A DNA stretch of 63,114 nt from an uncultured Burkholderiaceae bacterium (GTDB taxonomy: Bacteria; Pseudomonadota; Gammaproteobacteria; Burkholderiales; Burkholderiaceae), in contig CALMPB010000366.1 in the NCBI GenBank assembly GCA_937871985.1, positions 1-63,114 on the forward strand. Reading direction: 5' to 3'. Within the stretch, counting starts at the first letter, position 1, and each line of letters starts with the position of its first letter. A program made the position numbers and the translations under genes. The notes under the pieces are model-generated. The model saw only the letters and a list, made by a program, of their open reading frames with translations, was not told the origin of the DNA and did no database searches. Shown piece by piece: positions 18,480 through 28,205 of the stretch.

Positions 18480-18692
18480 GCATACAGTCACCCCACTAGC
18501 CCGTCGAACGTTGACCGACAACGGACTAGCTTCAAAGCCGGTCCGTCCAGCACTTAGAACCTGCGTATTGACCATCCGGCCAATCGTTTCCGGATCGGGC
18601 GGGCGCTTTCCTTGACAGATATGTTTTCCTCCACGCCGAACTGAGAGCGACGTTCCTTTGGCGGATACATCGAGGCCCATATACATTTCCAT
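18480..18692 (-). pseudogene. IS110-family transposase, N-terminal remnant
   Basis: Begins MEMYMGLDVSAKGTSLSVRR, the N-terminal RuvC-like DEDD segment of IS110 transposases (Asp in GLDVS), with AAAGGAG upstream of the ATG. Resemblance continues to about SAGRTGFEASPLSV and then is lost. Fewer than 75 of ~340 residues remain. It is unrelated in detail to the intact IS1111-type element at 34.3-35.7 kb. Confidence 0.7.
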
Positions 18693-19051
18693 GGTTGTTC
18701 TCCTTTAGATTCCGGCGCCAAGTTGTGCACTGATTGACACGTCGGGCGCCCACACTCGCATCTTACGGGGGGAACTGCCGCCCCCCATGTTTCGCTGACC
18801 CGAGTCGACTCGCTTCCCGCAATTCCCTCATGCGGATGTCCCGCTTGACGGGCATCACATGGTGCCTGGCCGGCGTGGCATGGCGTTGTAGAAGGAGCAC
18901 ATCACCGACGTTCGCATTCTGGCGATCGGCCTTGCAAAGCGCGAATACCAAGTCCGCGCGACCGCGGTCTCAAATGTGCCAGACAGGATATCTCGCTTCG
19001 CGGTGTCAACTGTCGCGCGCCGACAGGCTGCGGATTCCGAGGCCAACCGCC
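18693..19051. other. No gene recognised
   Basis: 359 bp after the IS110 remnant. It contains the promoter-proximal sequence of that remnant; otherwise nothing identifiable. Confidence 0.35.
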
Positions 19052-19777
19052 TCAGTCCGGCGTTCTATCGCTACGCCTCTGATCAGGTCCGCTAACTCCT
19101 AACTCTGTGCCTTGCAACAGCGTCACCAGATAGAAAGGCCGTCGGTGTTCAGCTTGCACCGTAAAGCCTGGCGACCAGGCAAAGGCGTCGTGGATGCGGC
19201 GCGATCGGCGGGAGTCCCCGTCAAAACGGAAAAAGTAGTGATTGACCAGCATGCAAATGCCGCCGGGTGTCAAAAGCGTTGCGAGGTACATGGCGGTAGA
19301 TTTCAACGTTTCATTGTCCGTCGGCGACAAATAGTAGAGGACATCGGCGACAACTATGAGATCGAAGCTACCAGCATATGATGGCGGCAGGGTGAGAAGA
19401 TCACACGTTTCAAACCGGATATTCGGCTGGTCAGCGTGCAGTAAACGCGCTCGCCTCACGGCGGACGGAGCAACATCTATGCCTAACACCGTTTCTGCAC
19501 AGCCAGCGAGTCGGCGCGACATCAGACCGAGGCCACAGCCGAGGTCAAGGGCGCGCCGGAAGCGTCCGGGCGGCAACAAAGAACCCAGCTCGTCGTATTT
19601 GCGGCTCTGGTAGCGGTAGCGTGACGAGGCTGCCGCCCAAGGATCCGGATTTGCAGCGTAGACGGCTTCCAAGGCTGCGGCTGCCCCAACACGGGGCTGC
19701 AAGCGCTTGATCCTCGCGTCGGTGCGTGCGCTGCGCAGGAACAAATCGACATCCCGTAGCTTCATGAAGACTGGCAT
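19052..19777 (-). CDS. Class I SAM-dependent methyltransferase (NodS-like)
   Basis: A 241-residue methyltransferase. Motif I is ALDLGCGLGLMSRRL, motif II the Asp of VLGIDVAPSAV, then FDLIVVADVLYYL and LLTPGGICMLVNHYF. The N-terminal NPDPWAAASSRYRYQSRKYD is reminiscent of NodS-type N-methyltransferases. The acceptor is unknown. The ATG at 19777 was chosen because the upstream extension has poor coding character; an ATG at 19765 is also possible. It stands alone. Confidence 0.75.
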   Translation of the reverse strand: MPVFMKLRDVDLFLRSARTDARIKRLQPRVGAAAALEAVYAANPDPWAAASSRYRYQSRKYDELGSLLPPGRFRRALDLGCGLGLMSRRLAGCAETVLGIDVAPSAVRRARLLHADQPNIRFETCDLLTLPPSYAGSFDLIVVADVLYYLSPTDNETLKSTAMYLATLLTPGGICMLVNHYFFRFDGDSRRSRRIHDAFAWSPGFTVQAEHRRPFYLVTLLQGTELGVSGPDQRRSDRTPD

Positions 19778-19916
19778 AGTTTGAAATCTCGGCTGAACGA
19801 CGGCTCGCAAGTTTGTGAAGGCACGCTGGTTACGGCTCGCGCCCGTTTTAGCGAGATTGAGTCGTGACCAACGCACGCTTTTCCTCGAGCAGCCCTAAGA
19901 AGTGAAAGCGGCGGCT

Positions 19917-20231
19917 TTAGTGCTTTGAACCCCCGCGATACCAGTCGGGGTGATCGAAGGTATGCCAATTGGGATGGCCCCGGTACCATGATTGAGGTCG
20001 GTTGTACTTCCTCCAGTCGGAGGGATAAGTATATTGCTGCCTCCGATTCCCGTCCCGATAATAACCCGTCCGATATGGAACTCTTGAGTTGTTTGGTCCG
20101 GGATAATAACGCTGCTGCGACTCCCGGCGCTGATCGCGCCCGTGCCCTGGATCGGCATTCGCAACGCTCCAAATGCCAAAAAATAGTCCCGGGACTGTCG
20201 CGAAATACACAATCATGCTGCGTTTTCTCAT
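19917..20231 (-). CDS. Small secreted Tyr/Arg-rich protein, possibly RcnB-like
   Basis: A 104-residue protein with a signal peptide (MRKRSMIVYFATVPGLFFG, cleaved near NADP) and a mature part rich in Tyr, Arg, Asn and Trp, including YPSDWRKYNRPQSWYRGHP. The DWRKY-like segment faintly recalls RcnB-family periplasmic proteins, which are linked to metal homeostasis, but the match is too weak to assert. GAGG precedes the start. Function unknown. Confidence 0.5.
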   Translation of the reverse strand: MRKRSMIVYFATVPGLFFGIWSVANADPGHGRDQRRESQQRYYPGPNNSRVPYRTGYYRDGNRRQQYTYPSDWRKYNRPQSWYRGHPNWHTFDHPDWYRGGSKH

Positions 20232-20738
20232 GATAGCCTCCTATATATCCTCAGACCGATCACTTTGCTTCCCATGTGCCCGGGTCACAAAACTTCCGGC
20301 GGCGCGAGCCCCGCGCAGCCAGGCGCGGCGTTCGTGGAGCCTACAAACCTAATACGTGGCTCGACCCAAAATCCCTCACGCATAACATTCGACGTCCGCT
20401 GAGCGAGTCCAGATTAACCCTGCTGCATTATGCCAGCCACAACCGCCTCAGGCCCCAATTGCGCGGATTCTGAGATGATCGCGCAGTTCGATGTGGGAGG
20501 CGCCTGATCGTTCGGCGATTTTCCGGTCGGATAGCGATTGTCAGGAAATACCCCCACGAAGATGATATGGCCATTATGTCGGCGTCAAAGCGTCGCATCC
20601 TTGTGATGAATGCCCGAAAAGCTATAACCTTTCTTGATTACGTCAAACGGAATCAGCATGTCTCGTGATATTTGGTGGCCGCTTCCCGCCCCGAGTCCTA
20701 TTCGGCCGTGATCAAAGCAAACAAGCGGAGGGGGTGCC
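20232..20738. other. Upstream region of the TonB receptor gene
   Basis: About 500 bp with only short frames. It should contain the receptor promoter. No Fur-like palindrome or ECF-type motif was found. Confidence 0.35.
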
Positions 20739-23216
20739 ATGTTGAGGCTTAGTTCAAGCGCTGCGGTGGGAGTAATTGCGATCGCTCTATACGCGCAGCC
20801 CGCTCGATCACAGGTTGCGGATTCAGCTCCACCAGGTTCGACTTCAGCCACACCTGGCCAAGGCGAGATTGTCGTTACTGGCACTCGCCGCGCCGACTTG
20901 ACCGCGGCCGATGCGCCCCTGCCGATCGACATCATTTCCGGCGACCGGCTCACCCAGCAGGGCAGCGCCGATCTTAACGATGTCCTCCGCGCCGAAATAC
21001 CTTCGCTCAACATTCAGCGGTTCGTCAGCAACGATGGCGCGGTGTTCACGCGCCCCTTCTCGCTACGCGGACTTCCGCCCGACCAGACGCTGGTTCTGAT
21101 CAACGGCAAGCGCTTCCACAGGGGCGCGACCGTCCAGTTCACCAACATACCCTACATCCGCGGTTCGCAAGGACCGGACCTTAGTGCCATTCCGTCGATC
21201 GCAATTGGCCAGCTCGAAGTGCTGCGCGATGGAGCCTCGGCGCTCTATGGCTCCGACGCAATCGCGGGCGTACTCAATTTCCGGCTGCGCACCAATCGAG
21301 AGGGCGGCACCCTGATCGCGCGCTATGGTCAATATTATAAGGGCGATGGACGCGACATCCTCCTGCAAGGCAATGTCGGCCTCCCGTTCACCGAACGCGG
21401 GTTCGTCAATATCAGCGCCGAATATTCGAACAGCAATCCGACCTCACGCGGCATCCAACGTCCTGACGCGCAGGCGCTGATCGATGCAGGCGTACCGGGT
21501 GTGCCCGTGCCCGCCCAACGTTGGGGCAATCCGGCTGCGGAAGCGGCGCGCCTTTTCGTGAACGCGGGCATCGATCTCACCGATACCATGAAGTTCTACG
21601 CGTTCGGCAACTATAGTTGGAGCAGCGGCACGACTGCCTTCTTCTATCGCAACCCGAATACGAGTTTCATCGCGACGAGTATTCCACTGACGAACACGCG
21701 CGGCGGACCGCGTTTCAGCTTCCGTCAACTTTATCCCGGCGGATTTACGCCCGATTTCGGCGCGACGATCACCGACTCGTCCCTGGTCGGCGGGCTGAAG
21801 GGAGAGGTCGGTTCCGGGCTCACCTATGACGTGAGCGCGTCTTACGGGCGCAACTCGGCCAATTACCGCATTACCAATACCGTGAACCCGTCCCTCGGCC
21901 TGAGTTCGCCCACAAGCTTCAAGCCGGGCAAGCTCGAGCAGCGCGAGCTCAACTTCAATCTCGATCTGACCTATCCCATTGCGCTCGGCCTCGCGGCCCC
22001 CCTGACGCTCGCCGGCGGCGCTGAGTATCGACGCGAAACCTACGAGATTACCGCAGGCGATATCCCGTCCTGGCAGGTTGGCCCATACGCATCCGTGATC
22101 GATCCCGACACGGGCGCGCGAACCGGACTGCCGGTCGGATCGAATGGCTTCCCCGGCTTCAGCCCGGCGCAAGCCGGTGTCTTCTCGCGCAGCAATTGGG
22201 CGGTATACTCATCGCTTGAAGGCAATCTGACGAAGTGGTTTCAAGCCGGTCTGGCCGGGCGGTACGAGGATTTCACCGATTTCGGCGGTCGCTTTACGTG
22301 GAAGGCGAGCGCGCGCGCCGATTTTTCGAGCATGTTCGCCGTCCGCGGTTCGGTCAACACCGGCTTCCGCGCGCCGACCCCCGGGCAGTCCAATGCGTCA
22401 CAGGTCCAGACCAACATCGACTCGGTCACCGGGGCGCCACTCACCGCCGGTATCGTTGCGCCGGCCAATCCTGTGGCCCAGTTTTTTGGCGCCACGCCAC
22501 TCAAGCCGGAGCGCTCATTCAACGTTGCGGGCGGTGTCGTGATCAAGCCCGCCCGGAACGTCACGCTGACAATCGACTATTTCAACATCAAAGTGAAGGA
22601 CCGTATCGCGGTTTCGGGCAACTTCAACCTGACGCAGGCGCAGCGTGACCAGCTCGCCGCGCTCGGCATTCCTGGAGGAGGTTCGTTTCAGCAGGTCAGT
22701 TTCTTCACCAACTCGTTCGACAGTCGCACGCAAGGCGTTGATGCGGTGCTCACCGTCGGCATGAATATGCTCGGTGGCCGCGGGACGTTCGGCGTAAACG
22801 CCAACTACACCGACACGAAGGTGACCCGAGCATCACCGGTCGTTGCGGCCGATCGGCAACGCCTGCTTGATCTCGAAGGCTTTGTTCCGAAGTGGAAGGG
22901 CAATGCCTCTTTCGTCTACGAGGGCGATCGCATTGGCGTCACCGCGCGCGCGAACTATTATGGCAAATGGACTGACTATGGCTCGACGCCCGCGGCCGAC
23001 CAGACCGGCGGCGCGGAGGTGCTCGTCGATCTCGAACTCTCGTACAAGCTCACATCGACGTTCCGGCTCGCTGTCGGAGCGGAGAATCTGTTCAACAATT
23101 ACCCCGACCGGGAGATCCGTCAGTCGCAAATCGCGAACGGCATCCAATATCTCCGGTTTGCGCCGACCGGCTTCAACGGCGGCTTCTGGTATGTGCGCGG
23201 CACCGCGAAATTCTAG
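20739..23216 (+). CDS. TonB-dependent receptor
   Basis: An 825-residue outer-membrane receptor: signal peptide ending near ARSQ, TonB-box-like GEIVVTGTRR (residues ~47-56), plug domain (DVLRAEIPSLNIQRF, FSLRGLPPDQTLVLINGKR, IEVL-like QLEVLRDGASALYGSDAIAGV) and a 22-strand barrel ending in Phe. The plug resembles the sphingomonad receptors often placed beside catabolic genes rather than siderophore receptors. It faces a LysR gene whose stop overlaps its own within the palindrome CTAG (23213-23216). With the PLP enzymes and permease downstream of LysR it probably imports the substrate that the cluster degrades; the substrate is unknown. Confidence 0.9.
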   Translation: MLRLSSSAAVGVIAIALYAQPARSQVADSAPPGSTSATPGQGEIVVTGTRRADLTAADAPLPIDIISGDRLTQQGSADLNDVLRAEIPSLNIQRFVSNDGAVFTRPFSLRGLPPDQTLVLINGKRFHRGATVQFTNIPYIRGSQGPDLSAIPSIAIGQLEVLRDGASALYGSDAIAGVLNFRLRTNREGGTLIARYGQYYKGDGRDILLQGNVGLPFTERGFVNISAEYSNSNPTSRGIQRPDAQALIDAGVPGVPVPAQRWGNPAAEAARLFVNAGIDLTDTMKFYAFGNYSWSSGTTAFFYRNPNTSFIATSIPLTNTRGGPRFSFRQLYPGGFTPDFGATITDSSLVGGLKGEVGSGLTYDVSASYGRNSANYRITNTVNPSLGLSSPTSFKPGKLEQRELNFNLDLTYPIALGLAAPLTLAGGAEYRRETYEITAGDIPSWQVGPYASVIDPDTGARTGLPVGSNGFPGFSPAQAGVFSRSNWAVYSSLEGNLTKWFQAGLAGRYEDFTDFGGRFTWKASARADFSSMFAVRGSVNTGFRAPTPGQSNASQVQTNIDSVTGAPLTAGIVAPANPVAQFFGATPLKPERSFNVAGGVVIKPARNVTLTIDYFNIKVKDRIAVSGNFNLTQAQRDQLAALGIPGGGSFQQVSFFTNSFDSRTQGVDAVLTVGMNMLGGRGTFGVNANYTDTKVTRASPVVAADRQRLLDLEGFVPKWKGNASFVYEGDRIGVTARANYYGKWTDYGSTPAADQTGGAEVLVDLELSYKLTSTFRLAVGAENLFNNYPDREIRQSQIANGIQYLRFAPTGFNGGFWYVRGTAKF

Positions 23217-24127
23217 CCGAGATCCAAGCGACCCGTAGCTAGGAATGCCGCCCGATGCTCCTCAAGGACCGCGATAAACGCCTGAGCGACTTGAGACATC
23301 GGCCGCAGCTTTGGCGTGAAGAGCATATAGTCGAACAAAATTTCGGGCTTGAACGGCCGAACGACCAGGCCGCGGTCGACATAGTCGGCCGCGGTGATGG
23401 GATTGAGAATGGAGCAACCCAGCCCTTGCAGTACCAACGCACAAATCGTCATCGCATATTGGGTCTCGATGATCATGTCGCGATCGACGCCGGCATCCTC
23501 GAAAACCCGGTCGATACGGTGACGCGTCTGGTCTTCCAGCGCCAGCGAGATGAACCGCTCGCCATCAAGATCGGCGGGTTCGATATGTTGCTTTTCAGCG
23601 AGCCTGTGACCCGGCGGCAGGACGCACGCTCCCGGGCAGCGCAGGAACCTTTCCATCGCGATGCCCGGCAACTCCCGCGCTGGAGTCGCAAGACCGATGT
23701 CGAATTGCTGGTTGGCGATCCATTGCCTGACAGTCGACGAGCTGCGGGTTTGCAATTGGATCGAGACGCCGGCATGCCGACGCCGGAACGTCGTGATAAC
23801 CGACGGCAGGAAACTGACCGCCAACGCCGGAAGCGCTGCGATCCGCAGCGTCCCGGTCGAGGCGTTGCGGATGTCGGCCGCCGCGCGCTTCAGAACCGCG
23901 ATTCCGGCAAAGCTGCGCTCGACCTCGTGGAAGAAGACGTCGGCTTCCGGTGTTACCGTCAGCGCTACGCCTTTCGAACGGACGAACAGCGGAAACCCGA
24001 GGTGGTATTCAAGATCCGCCAAAAGCTTGCTGACGGCCGGCTGCGAGATGTGGAGCGCGGCTGCCGCCTGGGTGACCGAACCGGACAGCATGACAGCCCG
24101 GAACGCTTCAAGCTGGCGCAGATTCAT
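23213..24127 (-). CDS. LysR-family transcriptional regulator
   Basis: A 304-residue LysR regulator: N-terminal winged HTH (MNLRQLEAFRAVMLSGSVTQ, AALHISQPAVSKLLADLEY) and a periplasmic-binding-like effector domain containing RIAALPALAVSFLP and FDIGLATP. It is divergent from the MetC-like gene and convergent with the TonB receptor, so it likely controls both from the 235-bp region 24128-24362. The effector is probably the cluster's substrate or an intermediate. Length and domains are normal. Confidence 0.9.
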   Translation of the reverse strand: MNLRQLEAFRAVMLSGSVTQAAAALHISQPAVSKLLADLEYHLGFPLFVRSKGVALTVTPEADVFFHEVERSFAGIAVLKRAAADIRNASTGTLRIAALPALAVSFLPSVITTFRRRHAGVSIQLQTRSSSTVRQWIANQQFDIGLATPARELPGIAMERFLRCPGACVLPPGHRLAEKQHIEPADLDGERFISLALEDQTRHRIDRVFEDAGVDRDMIIETQYAMTICALVLQGLGCSILNPITAADYVDRGLVVRPFKPEILFDYMLFTPKLRPMSQVAQAFIAVLEEHRAAFLATGRLDLG

Positions 24128-24362
24128 TGGGCTTACTCCTCGGTCATCGCCTCCGCTTATAACCCCAGCCTCATACCTGGAGACAAGATATGACTTTGCC
24201 GCGGATCGGCCATGCCCTGCGGCACGCCCTGCGCAGCGTCTCGGGAGCCTCTCCGGCGGCGTCGGCTCTCTGCCTGCACGCCCAGTCTCGGGTCAGATTA
24301 TGTTTGGCGTGTGAACTCGATTTCCAGCCGCTTCCAGCGTCGATTTACAAAGGCGAACAGTG
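24128..24362. promoter_or_regulatory. Divergent LysR control region
   Basis: 235 bp between the divergent LysR and MetC-like genes, the usual place of LysR operators. I could not fix a single T-N11-A box with confidence, so only the region is marked. Confidence 0.4.
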
Positions 24363-25589
24363 ATGACCGGTTCGCCATTGGACGCGCGAGCTCAAGACGA
24401 GCTGTCCTGTTCGTTTGCGGAGTCGACAACGCTCATCCATTCGACTTCGCGATCGGCGCAGCAGGCGGGCCTCCTTAACCCACCGGTGCACCGTGCCTCG
24501 ACGATCGTCTACGACCGGGTCGAGGATTATATCGACCGGCACCGCAACCTGTATGATGGCGTCATTTACGGCCTGTACGGCACCGAGACGAGCCACGCGC
24601 TTGGGAGCGCGATCGCGCAGCTGGAGGGTGGCTTCCGGACCGTCCTCACCTCGTCTGGGACGGCTGCGATTTCGCTCAGCCTCTCCGCATTTCTGGGGGC
24701 AGGTGACCATCTACTCGTGGTCGATACCGTCTACCGCTCGACCCGTCGGTTTTGCGACGAGGTCCTGACCAAGCATGGCGTCGAGGTTTGCTATTTTCCG
24801 CCTGGTGTTGGTGATGATATCGCTTCATTCATCCGGCCGAACACCAGGATGGTGTTTCTCGAAACGCCCGGATCGCTAACATTCGAGCTCGTCGACGTCG
24901 GGGCGATCACCGCAGCCGCGCGCGCAGGCGGTATCATCACCGCCCTCGACAACACCTGGGCAACCCCGTTGCTCTTTCGCCCGATCGAACACGGCGTCGA
25001 CATATCAATCGCGGCCGCCACCAAATATCTGTCCGGTCATTCCGATGTGATGCTCGGCGCCATGACGGCCGCAACGGAGGACGTCTACAAGCGACTGAAG
25101 GACACTGCCGCGCGGTGGGGCAGTTCGGCGAGCCCCGATGATTGTTATTTGGTGCACCGCGGTCTTCGTACGCTCGATGTCAGGCTGGAACGCCACCAGC
25201 GCACAGCTCTTGAACTGGCCGCCTGGTTCATGAATCAGCCTGAAGTCCGCAAGGTGTTGTATCCCGCGCTTCCCGCCGATCCGGGATATTCGATCTGGAA
25301 GCGCGACTTCGCGGGGGCTTCGGGTCTCTTCGGTGTGCTGCTCGACCCTATGTCCGAGACCGAGCGGACCGCTCTGTTCAACGGGCTGGAGTTATTCAAA
25401 TTGGGTTCGAGCTGGGGCGGGTTCGAAAGTCTGATGGTGCCGGCGTGGCCGGCGCCGACGCGAAGCTGCTCCGCCCCAGACGACGGAGCTCTCATCCGCG
25501 TGCATGCCGGACTTGAACGTGGTGCGGATTTGATTTGCGACCTTGAAAAGGCCTTCGCCCGCCTTCGGTCGACCCGACCAAAAGTCTGA
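24363..25589 (+). CDS. MetC-like trans-sulfuration enzyme (PLP fold type I)
   Basis: A 408-residue enzyme of the Cys/Met metabolism PLP family. The Schiff-base lysine is Lys221 in AATKYLSGHSD, the ring-binding Asp is in ALDNTWATP, and the phosphate is held by LTSSGTAAI. The sequence is closest in style to cystathionine beta-lyases (MetC), which cleave C-S bonds by alpha,beta-elimination, but C-S or C-Se substrates other than cystathionine are possible. It is the first gene of the LysR-controlled operon. The ATG at 24363 is preferred; a GTG immediately precedes it. Cys-rich N-terminal variation is minor and the length is normal. Confidence 0.85.
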   Translation: MTGSPLDARAQDELSCSFAESTTLIHSTSRSAQQAGLLNPPVHRASTIVYDRVEDYIDRHRNLYDGVIYGLYGTETSHALGSAIAQLEGGFRTVLTSSGTAAISLSLSAFLGAGDHLLVVDTVYRSTRRFCDEVLTKHGVEVCYFPPGVGDDIASFIRPNTRMVFLETPGSLTFELVDVGAITAAARAGGIITALDNTWATPLLFRPIEHGVDISIAAATKYLSGHSDVMLGAMTAATEDVYKRLKDTAARWGSSASPDDCYLVHRGLRTLDVRLERHQRTALELAAWFMNQPEVRKVLYPALPADPGYSIWKRDFAGASGLFGVLLDPMSETERTALFNGLELFKLGSSWGGFESLMVPAWPAPTRSCSAPDDGALIRVHAGLERGADLICDLEKAFARLRSTRPKV

Positions 25590-25638
25590 GCAGCGCAGCC
25601 CGCCTCGGCTTGACCAAAACAAGAAAGCATCCGACGTT

Positions 25639-26847
25639 ATGAACAAGACACAAGAAATGCCGGTCTCAACTGCGCAACAGGGCTATGCGCTGAACACCCA
25701 GCTCGCCCGCTTTTCATGCATTCGCTGCGGGACGCAGCTACCGCTCGCCGACTATTTCGAGGGCTGCCCCGCCTGCCTCACCGAAGGTCAGCCCGCGGCC
25801 ATACGGTCCGAGTTTCATCAGTTTCCAATGAAGCTTGGTGCATTGGATGTACAAGGTATGGCGCGCTACGCCGCGTGGATGCCCTATTCGTCGTGGGTCT
25901 CACTCGGAGAGGGCGGCACCCCCTGCACCCCCTTCAATCGCCTGGCGGACGCGTTGGGCGTTGCCGCCATTCATCTCAAAAACGAGGGGATGAATCCGAG
26001 CGGTTCGCATAAGGATCGGGTAAGCTGCCTCACCGTCACGCGAGCGCTCGACATCGGCGCGACCAAGATCGTCGCGGCGTCCAGCGGAAACGGCGGCGCC
26101 TCCCTGGCCCTCTATGCCGCCGCCGCTGACCTCAAATGCTGCATCGTCTCAACCCCTGCGCTCTCGCCGATCCACCGCCGCGCGATCACCCTGACGGGCG
26201 CAGAGCTCGTTATCGCAGACGACTCGCTCGAACGATGGCGGCTCGTCACCGAAATGGTCAAGCAACAAGGCTGGTTTTCCGCCACCAACTATCTCAACCC
26301 GCCCGTCGGCAGCAACCACTTCGGCGTCGATGGACTGAGAACCATCGCTTTTGAGTTGGTCGAGGATCTAGGCCCCGACAACATCGATGCGGTGCTCGTT
26401 CCGACGTCCCGGGGTGATCTCCTGTGGGGATTGTACGAGGGTTTTCGGCAACTAAAAGCTATGGAGCGCATCAAAGCGCTTCCGAGGCTGTTCGCGGTCG
26501 AGCCATTTCCCAGGATCGACCGGGTTCTGAATGGGGCGGCGCAGACCGGCACCTTCCCCGGCTCGACGGCGCTCTTCTCGATCGGCGGATCTACCGTAAC
26601 TTATCAGGCCGCGGAGGCGATCCGCCAGACCGGCGGGAACGCCGTCGTCGTTGACGACACCGCCGTCGTCCGCGACCAGAGCCGCCTGGCACGCCACGGA
26701 TGTTATGCGGAGCTGTCCTCTGCGGCAACGCTCACGGCGCTAGAGATCCTGCTGCAAAAAGGAGAGATCGCGCGTAATGACGCAGTCGTTCTGATAGCCA
26801 CCTCCAACGGCTATAAGGATCTGCCGGACGCGGCGAGCGTGGCATGA
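25639..26847 (+). CDS. Threonine-synthase-like PLP enzyme (fold type II)
   Basis: A 402-residue beta-family PLP enzyme. The N-terminus holds a zinc-ribbon-like four-Cys pattern (CIRCG at 27-30, CPAC at 43-46), as in many threonine-synthase-like proteins. The PLP lysine is Lys125 in NPSGSHKDR, followed by AASSGNGGASLALYAA. It could be threonine synthase, but its place beside a MetC-like lyase, permease and receptor favours a catabolic elimination or exchange reaction. The ATG at 25639 is 49 nt after the previous stop. Its stop overlaps the permease start (ATGA), showing operon structure. Confidence 0.8.
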   Translation: MNKTQEMPVSTAQQGYALNTQLARFSCIRCGTQLPLADYFEGCPACLTEGQPAAIRSEFHQFPMKLGALDVQGMARYAAWMPYSSWVSLGEGGTPCTPFNRLADALGVAAIHLKNEGMNPSGSHKDRVSCLTVTRALDIGATKIVAASSGNGGASLALYAAAADLKCCIVSTPALSPIHRRAITLTGAELVIADDSLERWRLVTEMVKQQGWFSATNYLNPPVGSNHFGVDGLRTIAFELVEDLGPDNIDAVLVPTSRGDLLWGLYEGFRQLKAMERIKALPRLFAVEPFPRIDRVLNGAAQTGTFPGSTALFSIGGSTVTYQAAEAIRQTGGNAVVVDDTAVVRDQSRLARHGCYAELSSAATLTALEILLQKGEIARNDAVVLIATSNGYKDLPDAASVA

Positions 26848-28205
26848 GCCGGCCATCGGCGCCCGACTCGCTCCTGCGCCGCGAGATCGGCCGGGTCGGC
26901 GTGGCCACGATCGCGATGAACGGCGTGATCGGGTCAGGCATCTTCGCGCTACCTGCGGTGGCAATCGCGCAGGCTGGATATTTTAGCCCCTGGCTGTTTC
27001 TGCTCTGCGGCGTACTCATCTTGTCCGTAGCGCTCACCCTCGCGCGGACCGCGAGCTTCTTCGAGACGACCGGGGGCCCAATCGTCTATACATCGCATGC
27101 CTTTGGGCGCTTTATCGGGTTCCAGACCGGGCTGCTCATCTATATCAGCCGGGTCGCCGCGATCGCCGCAAGCGCCAATCTGATCGTCAGTTACGCGGCA
27201 CCGATCTGGAGCCCTCTATCGTCCGGGCTGCCGCGAATGATCGCGATCGCGGGCTACATTACGCTTGCGACGATCTTGAACGCGATTGGTGTCCGCGCGG
27301 GAATGGCTGCGCTCTATTTGATCAGTATCCTCAAGCTCGCGCCGCTCCTGCTGCTGATTCTGGTCGGCTTTCCAGCCGTCGAATGGGGCTTAGTGACGAG
27401 CGCGAATGTTTTGCCGCCGGAAGCCATCGGACGGACGATGCTCGTCCTGTTATACGCTTTCATCGGATTCGAATTCAGCCTGATCAATGCCGGTGAAACC
27501 CGAGACGCGCGCTCCGCCATCCCGCGAACGCTCGTCACCACTGTTCTTGCCATCGCCGTCTGCTACGCCCTTATCCAGCTTGTCGCGGTTTCGGTGGGTC
27601 CAGACCTTGGCGGCAGCAACGCGCCTCTCATCGAACTTGCCCGCCGCCTTATGGGCCCTACCGGCGCGCTCGCGCTCGGCTTGGGAGTCGTGTTCTCGAT
27701 CGGCGGCGGCAGTCTGACGTCCTTGCTCACCGCGCCCCGACTGACCTACGCACTGTCGCGTGACGGCACGCTGCCTGGCTGGTTTGGCACGGTGAACGTG
27801 CGGACGCGCGTGCCGGTGAATTCCATTCTGTTCTGCGGCGTTCTAAGCATTGCAATGGCGGTGGGACAGCAATTCGTGTGGCTCGCGACGCTCAGCACCT
27901 TTGTTCGCCTGCTGACCTATGCGCTATGCATCGTCTCGTTGCCAATCATCCAACGGACGCTTCCGGCGGAACCAGGACAGTTCAAACTACCAGGACGTCT
28001 TGCGATCCCTGCCGTCGCGTTGCTCCTCATCCTCTGGCTGCTGAGCCAATCTACGATGGAGAATTTTGCGATCGCCGGCTGCGTCGTCGTTGCGGGAAGC
28101 GTCGGTTATTGGTTGTGTACGCGAAAACGAGGTGTCACGGCCACTTCCTTCGAGTCCACCGAGATTCCCAGACGAGGCGAGCGGACAATTGATAAGGGCC
28201 GCTGA
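26844..28205 (+). CDS. APC-family amino-acid permease
   Basis: A 453-residue inner-membrane transporter with about twelve transmembrane segments. TM1 has the APC signature IAMNGVIGSGIFALP, with the unwound GSG motif that binds the amino-acid backbone, and TM6 contains FIGFEFSLINAGETRDA. The start overlaps the PLP-enzyme stop as ATGA. It would carry the amino-acid-like substrate brought through the TonB receptor across the inner membrane, or export a product. Substrate specificity cannot be read from sequence. Confidence 0.88.
   Translation: MSRPSAPDSLLRREIGRVGVATIAMNGVIGSGIFALPAVAIAQAGYFSPWLFLLCGVLILSVALTLARTASFFETTGGPIVYTSHAFGRFIGFQTGLLIYISRVAAIAASANLIVSYAAPIWSPLSSGLPRMIAIAGYITLATILNAIGVRAGMAALYLISILKLAPLLLLILVGFPAVEWGLVTSANVLPPEAIGRTMLVLLYAFIGFEFSLINAGETRDARSAIPRTLVTTVLAIAVCYALIQLVAVSVGPDLGGSNAPLIELARRLMGPTGALALGLGVVFSIGGGSLTSLLTAPRLTYALSRDGTLPGWFGTVNVRTRVPVNSILFCGVLSIAMAVGQQFVWLATLSTFVRLLTYALCIVSLPIIQRTLPAEPGQFKLPGRLAIPAVALLLILWLLSQSTMENFAIAGCVVVAGSVGYWLCTRKRGVTATSFESTEIPRRGERTIDKGR

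Noticed and set aside
21444..22172. Long minus-strand frame inside the TonB receptor gene.
   Set aside because: High-GC antisense shadow of a well-supported coding sequence.
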